DNA from: Propionibacteriaceae bacterium
Lineage (GTDB): Bacteria > Actinomycetota > Actinomycetes > Propionibacteriales > Propionibacteriaceae
Assembly: GCA_905372155.1 (NCBI GenBank)
Contig: CAJPNZ010000017.1
Coordinates: forward strand, 1 to 41,764
Direction: 5' to 3'
DNA: 41,764 bases
The first letter of the stretch is position 1. The number at the start of each line of letters is the position of its first letter. The translations under genes were made by a program, and so were the position numbers. This document shows positions 23,767 through 32,495 of the stretch, one piece after another. The notes beneath the pieces were generated by a model. The model saw nothing but the letters and a program-made list of their open reading frames with translations. It did not search any database and was not told where the DNA came from.

Positions 23767-25971
23767 TCAGGCCTCGTCGGCCTCGGCCTCCTCCTCGAGC
23801 ACGGGGATCAGGCTCAGCTTTCCGCGGTCGTCGATCTCGGAGATCTCCACCTGGAGCTTCTGCCCCACGGAGACCACGTCCTCGACGTCCTCGACGCGTT
23901 TGCCGCCGGCCAGCGCCCGCAGCTTGCTGATGTGCAGCAGGCCGTCCTTGCCGGGCAGCAGGGAGACGAAGGCACCGAAGGTGGTGATCTTCACGACGGT
24001 GCCGATGAAACGTTCGCCCTTCTCCGGCATGTGCGGGTTGGCGATGGCGTTGATGGCGGAAACCGCGGCCTCCGAGGCCTCCCCGGTCTCGGCGCCCACG
24101 TAGATGGTGCCGTCGTCCTCGATGGTGATGTTGGCGCCGGTGTCGTCCTGGATCTGGTTGATGACCTTGCCCTTGGGGCCGATGACCTCACCGATCTTGT
24201 CGACGGGGATGCGCAGCGTGACGATCCGGGGAGCGTACGGGCTCATCTCGTCGGGAACGTCGATGGCCTCGCCCATCACCTCGAGCAGGGTGTGCCGGGC
24301 CTCGCGGGCCTGCAGCAGCGCCTTCTGCAGCTCCACGGCAGGGATGCCGTTCAGCTTGGTGTCGAGCTGGAGGGCCGTGACGAAATCACGGGTTCCGGCC
24401 ACCTTGAAGTCCATGTCGCCGAGGGCGTCCTCGGCCCCCAGGATGTCGGTGAGCGCCACGTAGCGGGTCTCACCGTCGATCTCCTCGCTCATCAACCCCA
24501 TGGCGATGCCCGCGACGGGAGCCTTCAGCGGCACGCCCGCGTTCAGCAGGGCCAAGGTGGATGCGCACACCGAACCCATCGAGGTGGAACCGTTGGAGCC
24601 GATGGCCTCGGAGACCTGGCGGATCGCGTAGGGGAACTCCTCCCGGGTGGGCAGCACCGGGACGATGGCGCGTTCCGCAAGCGCCCCGTGGCCGATCTCG
24701 CGGCGTTTCGGGGAACCGACGCGCCCGGTCTCGCCGGTGGAGAACGGCGGGAAGTTGTAGTTGTGCATGTACCGCTTGGTCGACTCCGGGGAGAGGGTGT
24801 CGATCTTCTGCTCCATGTCCAGCATGTTCAGGGTGGAGACCCCCAGGATCTGGGTCTCACCACGCTGGAACAGCGCCGAACCGTGGACGCGCGGGATCAC
24901 CGCGACCTCGGCGGACAGGGTGCGGATGTCGCGCGTGCCCCGGCCGTCGATGCGCACGCCCTCGGTCAGGGTGCGGTGACGGACGATCTTCTTGGTCAGC
25001 GACTTCAGGGCGGCCGCGATCTCGTTGCCGCGCCCTTCGAAGCGCTCAGCGAGGGCCTCGGTGACGTCCTGGCGGATGGCGTGGGTGGCGTCGTCGCGGT
25101 CCTGTTTGCCCGGGATCCGCATCGCCTCGGAGACCCGGTCGGTGGCCAGCTCCTCGACGGCGGCGTAGACGTCGTCCTCATAGTCGCGGAAGACGGGGAA
25201 GTCGAAGGTTTCCTTGGGCAGCTTCGCCTTCAGCTCGGACTGGGCGTCACACAGGGTCTTGATGAAGGGTTTCGCGGCCTCCAGGCCCTGCCCGACGACC
25301 TCCTCGGTGGGGGCGGTCCTGCCGGAACGCACGTTCTCCCACGTGGACTCGGTGCCACCGGCCTCGACCATCATGATCGCGACGTCCCCGTCGGGCAGGA
25401 CACGCCCGGCGACGACCATCTGGAACGAGGACCTGGCGACCTGCTCGACGGTCGGGAAACACACCCAGGTCTCATCGATCAGGGCGACGCGAACCCCACC
25501 GATGGGACCGGAGAACGGCAACCCTGCCAGGGTGGTGGCCATGGATGCGGCGTTGATCGCGACCACGTCGTAGTAGTGGGCCGGGTTGAGGGAGAGGACG
25601 TCGACGATCACCTGCACCTCGTTGCGCAGCCCCTTCACGAAGGCCGGGCGCAACGGGCGGTCGATCAGTCGGGCGGCCAGAATGGCGCCCTCTCCGGGGC
25701 GTCCCTCGCGGCGGAAGAAGGAGCCGGGGATGCGTCCCGCGGCGTACATCCGCTCCTCGATGTCAACGGTGAGCGGGAAGAAGTCGATGGCGTCCCGCGG
25801 GGCCTTTGCCGCGGTGGTGGCGGCCAGCAGCATGGTGTCGCCGTCGAGATAGACCGCGGCCGAGCCGTCCGCCTGCTGAGCGAGGATGCCGGATTCGAAA
25901 CGGATGGTGTGTCGGCCGTACTTGCCGTTGTCGATGACGGCTTCGGAGAATTCGAGACCAGGTCCTTCCAT
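23767..25971 (-). CDS. pnp: Polyribonucleotide nucleotidyltransferase (PNPase)
   Basis: Phosphorolytic 3'-5' exoribonuclease of mRNA decay; actinobacterial forms also have polymerase and ppGpp-related activities. The 734-residue protein has two RNase PH domains (FFPLTVDIEERMYAAGRIPGS near 65 and RTLSAEVAVIPRVHGSALF near 350). They are followed by a KH domain (IPVDKIGEVIGPKGK, about 590-650) and an S1 domain ending near residue 734. ATG 25971 gives MEGPGLEFSEAVIDNG; a TTG two codons upstream is better spaced from the AAAGGAG site and is an alternative start. It is separated from rpsO by 268 bases of structured leader. Confidence 0.96.
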   Translation of the reverse strand: MEGPGLEFSEAVIDNGKYGRHTIRFESGILAQQADGSAAVYLDGDTMLLAATTAAKAPRDAIDFFPLTVDIEERMYAAGRIPGSFFRREGRPGEGAILAARLIDRPLRPAFVKGLRNEVQVIVDVLSLNPAHYYDVVAINAASMATTLAGLPFSGPIGGVRVALIDETWVCFPTVEQVARSSFQMVVAGRVLPDGDVAIMMVEAGGTESTWENVRSGRTAPTEEVVGQGLEAAKPFIKTLCDAQSELKAKLPKETFDFPVFRDYEDDVYAAVEELATDRVSEAMRIPGKQDRDDATHAIRQDVTEALAERFEGRGNEIAAALKSLTKKIVRHRTLTEGVRIDGRGTRDIRTLSAEVAVIPRVHGSALFQRGETQILGVSTLNMLDMEQKIDTLSPESTKRYMHNYNFPPFSTGETGRVGSPKRREIGHGALAERAIVPVLPTREEFPYAIRQVSEAIGSNGSTSMGSVCASTLALLNAGVPLKAPVAGIAMGLMSEEIDGETRYVALTDILGAEDALGDMDFKVAGTRDFVTALQLDTKLNGIPAVELQKALLQAREARHTLLEVMGEAIDVPDEMSPYAPRIVTLRIPVDKIGEVIGPKGKVINQIQDDTGANITIEDDGTIYVGAETGEASEAAVSAINAIANPHMPEKGERFIGTVVKITTFGAFVSLLPGKDGLLHISKLRALAGGKRVEDVEDVVSVGQKLQVEISEIDDRGKLSLIPVLEEEAEADEA

Positions 25972-25989
25972 GGACAAAGCAGGCTCCTT

Positions 25990-26130
25990 TCGGTGGGTTG
26001 GCTGCCCGCAGGGCGCGGCACGCCGCCAGTGCCACCGGTCTTCGATCGAGACCCGCGGGGCTGCAACTACCCGAAGGTCACTACCGAGGACCAGGTGAGA
26101 CCCCCTGGCAGGCAGGAAATACGTTGTGGT
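25990..26130 (-). ncRNA. Structured pnp leader, candidate Actino-pnp motif
   Basis: The long leader before pnp contains a stem-loop GGTCT-loop-AGACC (26037-26053) and flanking GC-rich paired segments. A conserved leader RNA upstream of pnp in actinobacteria (the Actino-pnp motif) is known and is thought to be a processing or autoregulatory site. Position and organism fit; I could not check the covariance model, and the boundaries are approximate. Confidence 0.4.
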
Positions 26131-26176
26131 GATTGAGTTTTGCGCCAATCCTACCGGCTGGGTTCCGGACAGGCAC

Positions 26177-26210
26177 GGAGGACAGCCCCGCGTGTGCGGG
26201 GCTGTCCTCC
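26177..26210 (-). terminator. Terminator hairpin after rpsO
   Basis: A perfect 15-bp stem, GGAGGACAGCCCCGC paired with its complement, has a GTGT loop and starts 29 bases after the rpsO stop. There is no T-run; the stem is symmetric and would form on either strand. Confidence 0.75.
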
Positions 26211-26239
26211 GATTCAGATCGTGTGAATGACGACGCCGG

Positions 26240-26503
26240 TCAGCGACGCAGGCCGAGCCTCGCGATGAGTTCGCGGTAGTGCTCGATGTCCTGGCGGGCG
26301 ACGTAGTTGAGCAGCCGGCGGCGCTGGCCGACCATCAGCATCAGGCCGCGACGGCTGTGGTGATCCCCCTTGTGGACCTTGAGGTGCTCGGTCAGGTGAG
26401 CGATCCGCTTGGTCAGCAGAGCAATCTGCACATCCGGCGAACCGGTGTCGCCCGGCTTCGTGGCGTACTCCTCGATGATCCTTGTCTTCTCGGCAGCATC
26501 CAT
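26240..26503 (-). CDS. rpsO: 30S ribosomal protein S15
   Basis: An 87-residue primary 16S rRNA-binding protein. The sequence has the S15 hallmarks TGSPDVQIALLTKRI, LTEHLKVHKGDHHSRRGLMLMVGQRRRLLNYV and a C-terminal YRELIARLGLRR. ATG 26503 has GGAAGGAG seven bases upstream. It lies between ribF and pnp, the common ribF-rpsO-pnp order, with its own terminator downstream. Confidence 0.97.
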   Translation of the reverse strand: MDAAEKTRIIEEYATKPGDTGSPDVQIALLTKRIAHLTEHLKVHKGDHHSRRGLMLMVGQRRRLLNYVARQDIEHYRELIARLGLRR

Positions 26504-26596
26504 GTCTGGACTCCTTCCGGTTCGCTGCACGGCGCCCCGGTGGCGGGTGCGGTTGGGGCTCTTGTTGGTCCGTGGCCGATCGACGGCAACTGTGGA

Positions 26597-26626
26597 ACCC
26601 TACCATTGGACCCACCGGGAAACCAA
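26597..26626 (-). promoter_or_regulatory. Possible rpsO promoter
   Basis: On the minus strand TTGGTT (26621-26626) and TAGGGT (26597-26602) lie 18 bases apart in the ribF-rpsO gap, about 95 bases upstream of the rpsO start. The match is moderate. Confidence 0.4.
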
Positions 26627-26643
26627 ACCCGCCGGTTCCGGAA

Positions 26644-27537
26644 TCAACTCCGCCGGGTGAGGATGCGGCGGCAGTCCTCGATGTCCTGGTTCATCTGGGC
26701 GATCAGGCCCTCGACGCCCTCGAAACGCACCTGCCCGCGCAGCCTCTCCACGAAGTCGACATCGATCTGGGCCCCGTACAACTCCAGATCGTTGCGGTCC
26801 AGCACATGACTTTCGACCCGCCGGTCCGCCCCATCGAAGGTCGGGTTGGACCCCACGGAGATGGCTGCGGGCATCGGCTCCCCCCCAGCCGGTGTCAACC
26901 ACCCTGCGTAAACCCCGTCCGCGGGAACGGCCAGTTCCGTGGGAACGACCAGATTCGCGGTCGGGAACCCGAGTTCGCGTCCCCGCTGATCCCCCACCAC
27001 CACGACACCGCTGAACCTGAAGTCGCGGCCCAGGTGCTGTGAAGCCAACCGCACGTCACCACGGTCCAGGGCCTCTCGGATGAGGGTGGAGCACGTGGTC
27101 CGGGCATTGACGGCCGACAGTTCGAGCATCCGCACGTCGAAACGCCCCGCAGCCAGTTCCCCGAGGGTCCCGACGTCCCCCGATGCGCGATGCCCGAAGC
27201 GGAAATTCTCCCCCACCACGACCACCCGAGGGGCAAGCGGCACGACGAAACGCTCGACGAACTCGGCGGGGCTCATGGCCGCCACCTTCTTGTCGAAACG
27301 CACCACCCGCACCTCGCGGGCCCCTGCCTGTTTGAGCAGGTCGATCCGGGTGGGCAGGTCGCTCAACAGGCGTGGAGCATGTTCCGGCGCCAGCACCGAC
27401 AACGGATGGGGCCAGAAGGTGATGACCGCGAGTTCGCCATCGCCCCGCTCGGCCTGCAGCACGCGTTGATGCCCGAGATGCACTCCGTCGAAGTTGCCGA
27501 TGGCCACTACCCTGGTTCCGCTGTTCACGACGGACAA
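26644..27537 (-). CDS. ribF: Bifunctional riboflavin kinase / FMN adenylyltransferase
   Basis: Converts riboflavin to FMN and then FAD. The 297-residue protein has the nucleotidyltransferase motif GNFDGVHLGH (14-23) and GENFRFGHRASG in the N-terminal half. The kinase domain follows, with RGRELGFPTANL near 185 and SVGSNPTFDG near 230. The start is uncertain: TTG at 27537 or GTG at 27528 are both in frame without a Shine-Dalgarno. TAACCT just upstream could be a -10 box, giving an almost leaderless mRNA. In most actinobacteria it directly follows truB; here a 10.5-kb accessory block separates them. Confidence 0.95.
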   Translation of the reverse strand: MSVVNSGTRVVAIGNFDGVHLGHQRVLQAERGDGELAVITFWPHPLSVLAPEHAPRLLSDLPTRIDLLKQAGAREVRVVRFDKKVAAMSPAEFVERFVVPLAPRVVVVGENFRFGHRASGDVGTLGELAAGRFDVRMLELSAVNARTTCSTLIREALDRGDVRLASQHLGRDFRFSGVVVVGDQRGRELGFPTANLVVPTELAVPADGVYAGWLTPAGGEPMPAAISVGSNPTFDGADRRVESHVLDRNDLELYGAQIDVDFVERLRGQVRFEGVEGLIAQMNQDIEDCRRILTRRS

Positions 27538-27577
27538 GGTTAGCGACGGGCGGCGCGGTGCGCATCCGCCGGACGAG

Positions 27578-27625
27578 CGACCACCCGGTACCGGCCCCGT
27601 CGCCGGGCCCGGTACCGGGTGGTCG
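27578..27625 (-). terminator. Long terminator hairpin after lutC
   Basis: A perfect 17-bp stem (27578-27594 with 27609-27625) has a 14-base loop, and each arm contains the inner palindrome CCGGTACCGG. It starts 12 bases after the lutC stop on the minus strand and isolates ribF from the lactate operon. No T-run is present. Confidence 0.8.
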
Positions 27626-27637
27626 TGTTCCTGGTCG

Positions 27638-28291
27638 TCAGTCCTCTTCGAGGATCACGAACAGCTTCCGGGGGCCGTGCACGCCCTCCACGCGAGACAG
27701 TTCGATGTCACTGGTCGCGGAGCCACCGCTGATCCAGGTGATGGGCCGTCCGGCCTGTACCGAGGCCTTGAGCCGGTGCACCGCCTCCGGCACGTCGGAG
27801 ACGACGCTGTCGGCGGTGACCACGCACACATGACGGTCGGGCACCAAGGTCAGGGCGCGCCGCCCCTGGTCCTCGGCGTGGTCCAGGCAGATGGTGCCCG
27901 TCTCGGCCATCGACACCCGCGACCCCGTGAGGACCGCGTCGATGGAGTTCAACTGCTGGTGGCTGAGGTTCTCGTCACGAATCACCTCGAGACCACCCGC
28001 GGTCACCGCGTTCACCCAGGCCGTGGGCGCCCCGTCGGGCACGATCACGGTCTGCGCGCCGAGTTCCTTCAGGGCGGAGACGATCGCTTCCCCGGTCGCG
28101 GTCGCCGGGGTGCGCACGATCTTGGCCTTGTAGTCGAGGATGTTCTCCACGAAGGTGTCGAGCACGTCATCCAGCGGGGTTGGCTGGTTGTACACCCACG
28201 TGATGGGCACGTCCTTGGCGGGGTCCTTCTCTTGGATGTCCTCGGTTGCGGCCCGGACACGGGCCAGGATGTCGTCGCGAGCGCTGCTCAC
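27638..28291 (-). CDS. lutC: L-lactate utilization protein LutC (LUD domain)
   Basis: Third subunit of the LutABC L-lactate dehydrogenase complex, which oxidises lactate to pyruvate. The 217-residue LUD-domain protein has AETGTICLD near 135 and the C-terminal SGGSATSDIELSRVEGVHGP block. The GTG start at 28291 overlaps the lutB stop (GTGA) and has a strong GAGGAGG upstream. It is the last gene of the operon, followed by a large terminator hairpin. Confidence 0.92.
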   Translation of the reverse strand: MSSARDDILARVRAATEDIQEKDPAKDVPITWVYNQPTPLDDVLDTFVENILDYKAKIVRTPATATGEAIVSALKELGAQTVIVPDGAPTAWVNAVTAGGLEVIRDENLSHQQLNSIDAVLTGSRVSMAETGTICLDHAEDQGRRALTLVPDRHVCVVTADSVVSDVPEAVHRLKASVQAGRPITWISGGSATSDIELSRVEGVHGPRKLFVILEED

Positions 28292-29778
28292 TTGGAGGCC
28301 TCCTCTTTCTCTCGCTTGGCCCACCACTTCCGGAATGATTCCTTCGGCGGCACCGGCAGGTCACGGGACCGGCTCCAGGCGGATGCCGGGAACGGCATCG
28401 GACCGAAATGGGTGCGTTTCTTGAAGATCCGACCCGCCAGGCGGGAGAAGAACTGCACGAACGCGAGGTTGCGGCCGCGGGCCATGACCCAACCCACCAA
28501 CTTGAAGATGACGGACTCGATGGTGGGACGGTGCGCGGTCTTCTTCTGCACCACCTTGTTGCGCATGTGCACCAGGATGTCCGAGATCGGGATCTTGACG
28601 GGGCACACGTCGTTGCAGGCCCCGCAGAGACTGGAGGCGTACGGCAGTGACTTGTCGACCTTCGACGCGACCCCTCGCAGCTGCGGGGTCAGGATGGCGC
28701 CGATCGGCCCGGGGTAGACGGAGCCGTAGGTGTGGCCGCCGACCCGCTCGTAGACGGGACACACGTTCATGCAGGCGGAGCAGCGGATGCAGCGCAGCGC
28801 CTCGCGACCAACCGGGTCGGACAGCACCTTCGTGCGGCCGTTGTCCAGCAGGACGACGTGCAGGTCCTGGGGTCCGTCACCGGGGGTGACGCCGGTCCAG
28901 ATGGAGGTGTACGGGTTCATCCGCTCCCCCGTCGAGCTTCGGGGCAGCAACCGCAGGAAGACCTCGAGATCCTCCCAGGTGGGCACCAGTTTCTCGATGC
29001 CGACCACGGAGATGAGGGTCTCGGGCAGGGTCAGGCACATGCGCCCGTTGCCCTCGGACTCAACGATCACGAGGGAACCGGTTTCCGCAACGATGAAGTT
29101 GCCACCGGAGACCGCCACCTTGGCGCGCAGGAACTTCTCACGCAGGTGGACACGGGCCGCACCGGCGAGCTCCGGCGGGTTGTCGCTGATGCCGTCGGGA
29201 GCGGGAGCACCCCACAGCCCCATCTCCTCCTTGAAGATCTCCCGGACCTCCGAGCGGTTCCGGTGGATGGCGGGAACGAGGATGTGGGAGGGACGGTCGT
29301 GACCGAGCTGGACGATGAGCTCGGCGAGGTCGGTCTCCCACGCCGCGATCCCGGCGTCCTCGAGGGCCTCGTTGAGGTCAATCTCCTGGGTGGCCATCGA
29401 CTTGATCTTCACGACCTCCTTGGTGCCCTTGGAACGGGCGAGGTCGATCACGATCTTGTTGGCCTCCTCGGCGTTCCGGGCCCAGTGGACGGTGATCCCG
29501 GCCGCGGTCATGGCCTTCTCGGCTTGGATGAGGTACTGATCCAGGTGCCGCCCGAGACGATTCTTGATCTGTTCACCAGCAATCCTCAGCTCCTCCCAGT
29601 TCCTCACCTCGGAGGCCCGGATGGCCCGCTTGCTGCGGATCACGGTGGTGGCGTGCTTGAGGTTCCGGCGAAGCTGCTGATTGTGCAAGGCTCCCTTGGC
29701 CGCCTTGGGGAAGGCGGGCATCCCGAGGTAGGTACCTGTGGGGGGGGCCGGAGTCAGGCGTTCACGTGTGGCGGTCAT
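28288..29778 (-). CDS. lutB: L-lactate utilization iron-sulfur protein LutB
   Basis: Iron-sulfur electron-transfer subunit of LutABC, 496 residues. An N-terminal LUD-like domain (including NFIVAETGSLVIVESEGNG near 227-244) is followed by two cysteine clusters. The first is CIRCSACMNVC (Cys330, 333, 336, 340). The second is CGACNDVC (Cys385, 388, 392), with a following CP pair, enough for two 4Fe-4S centres. The ATG overlaps the lutA stop (ATGA), and its stop overlaps lutC (GTGA). Confidence 0.94.
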   Translation of the reverse strand: MTATRERLTPAPPTGTYLGMPAFPKAAKGALHNQQLRRNLKHATTVIRSKRAIRASEVRNWEELRIAGEQIKNRLGRHLDQYLIQAEKAMTAAGITVHWARNAEEANKIVIDLARSKGTKEVVKIKSMATQEIDLNEALEDAGIAAWETDLAELIVQLGHDRPSHILVPAIHRNRSEVREIFKEEMGLWGAPAPDGISDNPPELAGAARVHLREKFLRAKVAVSGGNFIVAETGSLVIVESEGNGRMCLTLPETLISVVGIEKLVPTWEDLEVFLRLLPRSSTGERMNPYTSIWTGVTPGDGPQDLHVVLLDNGRTKVLSDPVGREALRCIRCSACMNVCPVYERVGGHTYGSVYPGPIGAILTPQLRGVASKVDKSLPYASSLCGACNDVCPVKIPISDILVHMRNKVVQKKTAHRPTIESVIFKLVGWVMARGRNLAFVQFFSRLAGRIFKKRTHFGPMPFPASAWSRSRDLPVPPKESFRKWWAKREKEEASK

Positions 29779-30533
29779 GCTGCGGCCTCCTCAGTGTGGG
29801 CCAGGATCTCGGCCAAGTGGATGGTTTTCACGCCCATGTTCATGCGGTGCATGATTCCGCCGATGTGCATCAGGCAGGCGTTGTCGCCGGTGACGAGATA
29901 CTCGGCCCCGGTCGACATCACGTTGCGTGCCTTGTCGGCACCCATCGCCACGGACACGTCGGAGTTCTTGACACAGAAGGTGCCGCCGAAGCCGCAGCAC
30001 TGGTCGGAGTCGGGCAACGGCACCAGGTCGATGCCCCGCACGGCCTTCAGCAGCTTGTAGGGCCGGTCACCCACGTGCGCGACGCGCACGGAGTGGCAGG
30101 TGGGGTGGTAGGTGACGCGATGCGGGAAGTAGGCCCCGACATCCGTCAGCCCCAGCACGTCGACGAGGAACTCGGTGAAATCGTAGGTGCGTTTCACCAG
30201 TTCCTCGGAAGCCGCCTTGAGGCCCTTGTCCCCGACGTGCTCGGCCAGCATCGGATGCTGGTGCCGGACCGCACCGATGCAGGACCCGGAGGGACCGACG
30301 ATGTAGTCGTAGTTCTCGAAGGCCCGCACGTAGCTCTTGACGGTCGGCACGGCCTCCTTGAAGTATCCGGTGTTGGTCAGCATCTGGCCGCAGCAGGTCT
30401 GCTCCTTGGGGAACACCACCTTGCAGCCCAGCCGCTCCAGCACCTTGACCACCGCGATGGGTGTGCCGGGGAACATGGTGTCGTTTATGCAGGTGGCGAA
30501 CAACGCCACCGTCTTACCCGTTCCGGGTGCCAT
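29775..30533 (-). CDS. lutA: L-lactate utilization protein LutA (CCG domain)
   Basis: Heterodisulfide-reductase-like subunit of LutABC, 252 residues. It has two cysteine-rich CCG domains: TCCGQ (Cys47-48) and QCCGFGG (Cys179-180), with additional conserved Cys15, Cys84 and Cys146. ATG 30533 has GGAGAGAG upstream; an earlier TTG in frame would add five residues within that site and is unlikely. It follows lldP by 86 bases that contain a hairpin. Confidence 0.94.
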   Translation of the reverse strand: MAPGTGKTVALFATCINDTMFPGTPIAVVKVLERLGCKVVFPKEQTCCGQMLTNTGYFKEAVPTVKSYVRAFENYDYIVGPSGSCIGAVRHQHPMLAEHVGDKGLKAASEELVKRTYDFTEFLVDVLGLTDVGAYFPHRVTYHPTCHSVRVAHVGDRPYKLLKAVRGIDLVPLPDSDQCCGFGGTFCVKNSDVSVAMGADKARNVMSTGAEYLVTGDNACLMHIGGIMHRMNMGVKTIHLAEILAHTEEAAA

Positions 30534-30569
30534 ATCTCTCTCCTTCAAACAGATGAGGCATTCCTGTGG

Positions 30570-30598
30570 TTGGCCGACCCTGCCACCGGGTCGGCCAA
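30570..30598 (-). terminator. Intercistronic hairpin between lldP and lutA
   Basis: Perfect 11-bp stem TTGGCCGACCC/GGGTCGGCCAA (30570-30580 with 30588-30598) with a 7-base loop and no T-run. It may attenuate transcription from lldP into lutABC or stabilise the lldP mRNA end. Confidence 0.6.
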
Positions 30599-30619
30599 TC
30601 GTGATTCAATTGTCGGTGC

Positions 30620-32347
30620 TCAGCCATTGAGCGGCGGTACCAACCAGCTCAGCACCGGGGTGGACATCAGGCCTGCGAGCAGGCAGAGCAGGAACAGCAG
30701 GACGAAGCTCCAGGCGATGATCCTACGCAGGATGGCCGACTCGCTTCCCGCCAGGCCGATGGCGCTCGAGGCGATGGCCAGGGACTGGGGCGAGATCATC
30801 TTGCCCACGACACCGCCGGCGGCATTGGAGCCGACCAGCAGCTGCCGCATGCCCTCCACGGTGAGCGTTGCGGTCCCGCCACCGATTTGCTGGCCGACGT
30901 TCGACTGGAGCCCGGAGAAGAGAATGTTGGCGGAGGTGTCCGAACCGGTCACATAGGTGCCGATCCAGCCGAGCACCGGGGCCAGGAATGGGTAGATGGC
31001 GCCGGCTCCGGCAATGAACATGCCGAGCGCGAGGGTCTGGCCGGAGTCGCCCATGACATAGGCCAGGGCAACCACAGCTCCAATGGTGAGCATGGCGAAC
31101 TTCATCTTCTTGACGTTGACCCACAGCTCCTTGAAGGCGTCCTTCATGGAGACCTTGTAGACAAGGGCGGTCAAGATGGCGACCAGCGCCAGCAGAATAC
31201 CCGGGGTGGATGCCCACGGGAAGGCGAAGGTCTGGTGGGAGGCGGGCGCACCGGAGGCGCTCAGCATCTCGGACAGCCCGGGCCACTGGAACCTGGCCCA
31301 GCCGGTCTTGCCACTGCCGTCGAGGGAGACGAAGAAATCCTTCACCGCGGGAATGGCGGCGATCCCGAAGACCACGATGACCATCAGGTAGGGCACGAGG
31401 GCCATGAAGATTTTGTTACCGGTGAGGTTGGAGGTGTCGGCGGCCTCCGTCTTGGCGGTCTCGGTCTCGAGCTCGGGATCGACCGGACGGCCGATGCGGG
31501 CCACGACCTCCGAGTCACCTCCCGGTTTCCAGACCCGGGTAAAGGCGATGGCCACGGCGACGCTGACCAGGGCGGCAATGAGCTCGGTCAGGGTGTACAG
31601 CGGGGTGGCGGAGACGATCCACTTGACGATGCCGAAGGTCACGCCCACCACCAGCCCGAAGGGCCAACACTCCTTGATCCCCTTCTTGCCGTCCATGACC
31701 GCGAGGAGCAGGAAGGGCACCACGAGGCACAGAATGGCGGTCAGCCGCCCCGTGGTCGGGGAGATGGAGAGCACGTTCTCAAATCCGCCCACCGCTGCCG
31801 CCTGGATGACGGGCAGGCCGACCGCGCCGAATGCCACGGGAACCGTGTTGGCGAGCAGGGCGATGAGTGCGGCGCGAATCGGCGAGAAACCGACGGCGAC
31901 CAGCATCGCGGCAGCGATGGCGACCGGGGCACCGAAGCCGGCTAGGGCCTCGAGAAGGCCGCCGAAGCAGAAGGCGATCAGCAGGCCGAGCACGCGCGGG
32001 TCGTCGCTGATCAGGAAGAAGGTGTTGCGCAGGTCCTCGAACCGGCCCGAGATCACGGTCACCTGGTACATCCAGATGGCCATCAGCAGGATCCACACGA
32101 TCGGGAAAAGGCCGTATACGAATCCCTGGAGGCTCGATGAAACGGCCATCGTGACGGGCATATTGAACGCCAGGATGGCCACGACGAAGGCCAAAGCCCA
32201 AGACACGGCCCCTGCGATGTGTGCCTTCCAGCGCAGCGCTCCGAGGGTGACGAGCATGCACACGATGGGAATGAAGGCCACCAGAGCCGAGAGCCATTGT
32301 GCCCCGAGCGGATTGGGCCCTGGTGTGAACTCTAGGAGGGATGACAT
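30620..32347 (-). CDS. lldP: L-lactate permease
   Basis: Lactate/proton symporter of the LctP/LldP family, 575 residues, with about 12-14 hydrophobic segments. Family features are the GLLEALAGFGAPVAIAAAML segment near 145 and GWIGTYVTGSDTSANILFSG near 480. ATG 32347 has GGAG eight bases upstream; the 20 codons before it in frame include the promoter and operator region. It is the first gene of lldP-lutABC. A perfect FadR/LldR-type operator overlaps its likely promoter. Confidence 0.94.
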   Translation of the reverse strand: MSSLLEFTPGPNPLGAQWLSALVAFIPIVCMLVTLGALRWKAHIAGAVSWALAFVVAILAFNMPVTMAVSSSLQGFVYGLFPIVWILLMAIWMYQVTVISGRFEDLRNTFFLISDDPRVLGLLIAFCFGGLLEALAGFGAPVAIAAAMLVAVGFSPIRAALIALLANTVPVAFGAVGLPVIQAAAVGGFENVLSISPTTGRLTAILCLVVPFLLLAVMDGKKGIKECWPFGLVVGVTFGIVKWIVSATPLYTLTELIAALVSVAVAIAFTRVWKPGGDSEVVARIGRPVDPELETETAKTEAADTSNLTGNKIFMALVPYLMVIVVFGIAAIPAVKDFFVSLDGSGKTGWARFQWPGLSEMLSASGAPASHQTFAFPWASTPGILLALVAILTALVYKVSMKDAFKELWVNVKKMKFAMLTIGAVVALAYVMGDSGQTLALGMFIAGAGAIYPFLAPVLGWIGTYVTGSDTSANILFSGLQSNVGQQIGGGTATLTVEGMRQLLVGSNAAGGVVGKMISPQSLAIASSAIGLAGSESAILRRIIAWSFVLLFLLCLLAGLMSTPVLSWLVPPLNG

Positions 32348-32395
32348 GTCGGGAACTCCATCGTCCAGTTTTCTGGGCCCGGGCGGGCCCTTGGT

Positions 32396-32408
32396 TGGTC
32401 CGACCATA
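32396..32408 (-). promoter_or_regulatory. GntR (LldR-like) operator over the lldP promoter
   Basis: TGGT-CCG-ACCA (32396-32406) exactly matches the TGGT-N3-ACCA core bound by FadR-subfamily GntR regulators such as LldR/PdhR. A -10-like TATGGT (32403-32408, minus strand, preceded by TGC as in extended -10 boxes) overlaps it. The GntR gene at 37432 is the natural candidate regulator. Confidence 0.6.
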
Positions 32409-32495
32409 GCACATTGTCGCGACGGGGTGTCCAGCCATTTTCGACCCGTTTTCAGGGGGTAAATGCCCTCCAGGAAGTAGCACTTCCGGTGCCCC

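Noticed and set aside
19920..23930. 1336-codon plus-strand open frame spanning recG, rpmB, rnj and dapB
   Set aside because: It runs across several well-supported genes on the opposite strand and has no coherent domain.
23329..26136. 935-codon plus-strand open frame opposite pnp
   Set aside because: Asp/Gly/Leu-rich antisense of pnp.
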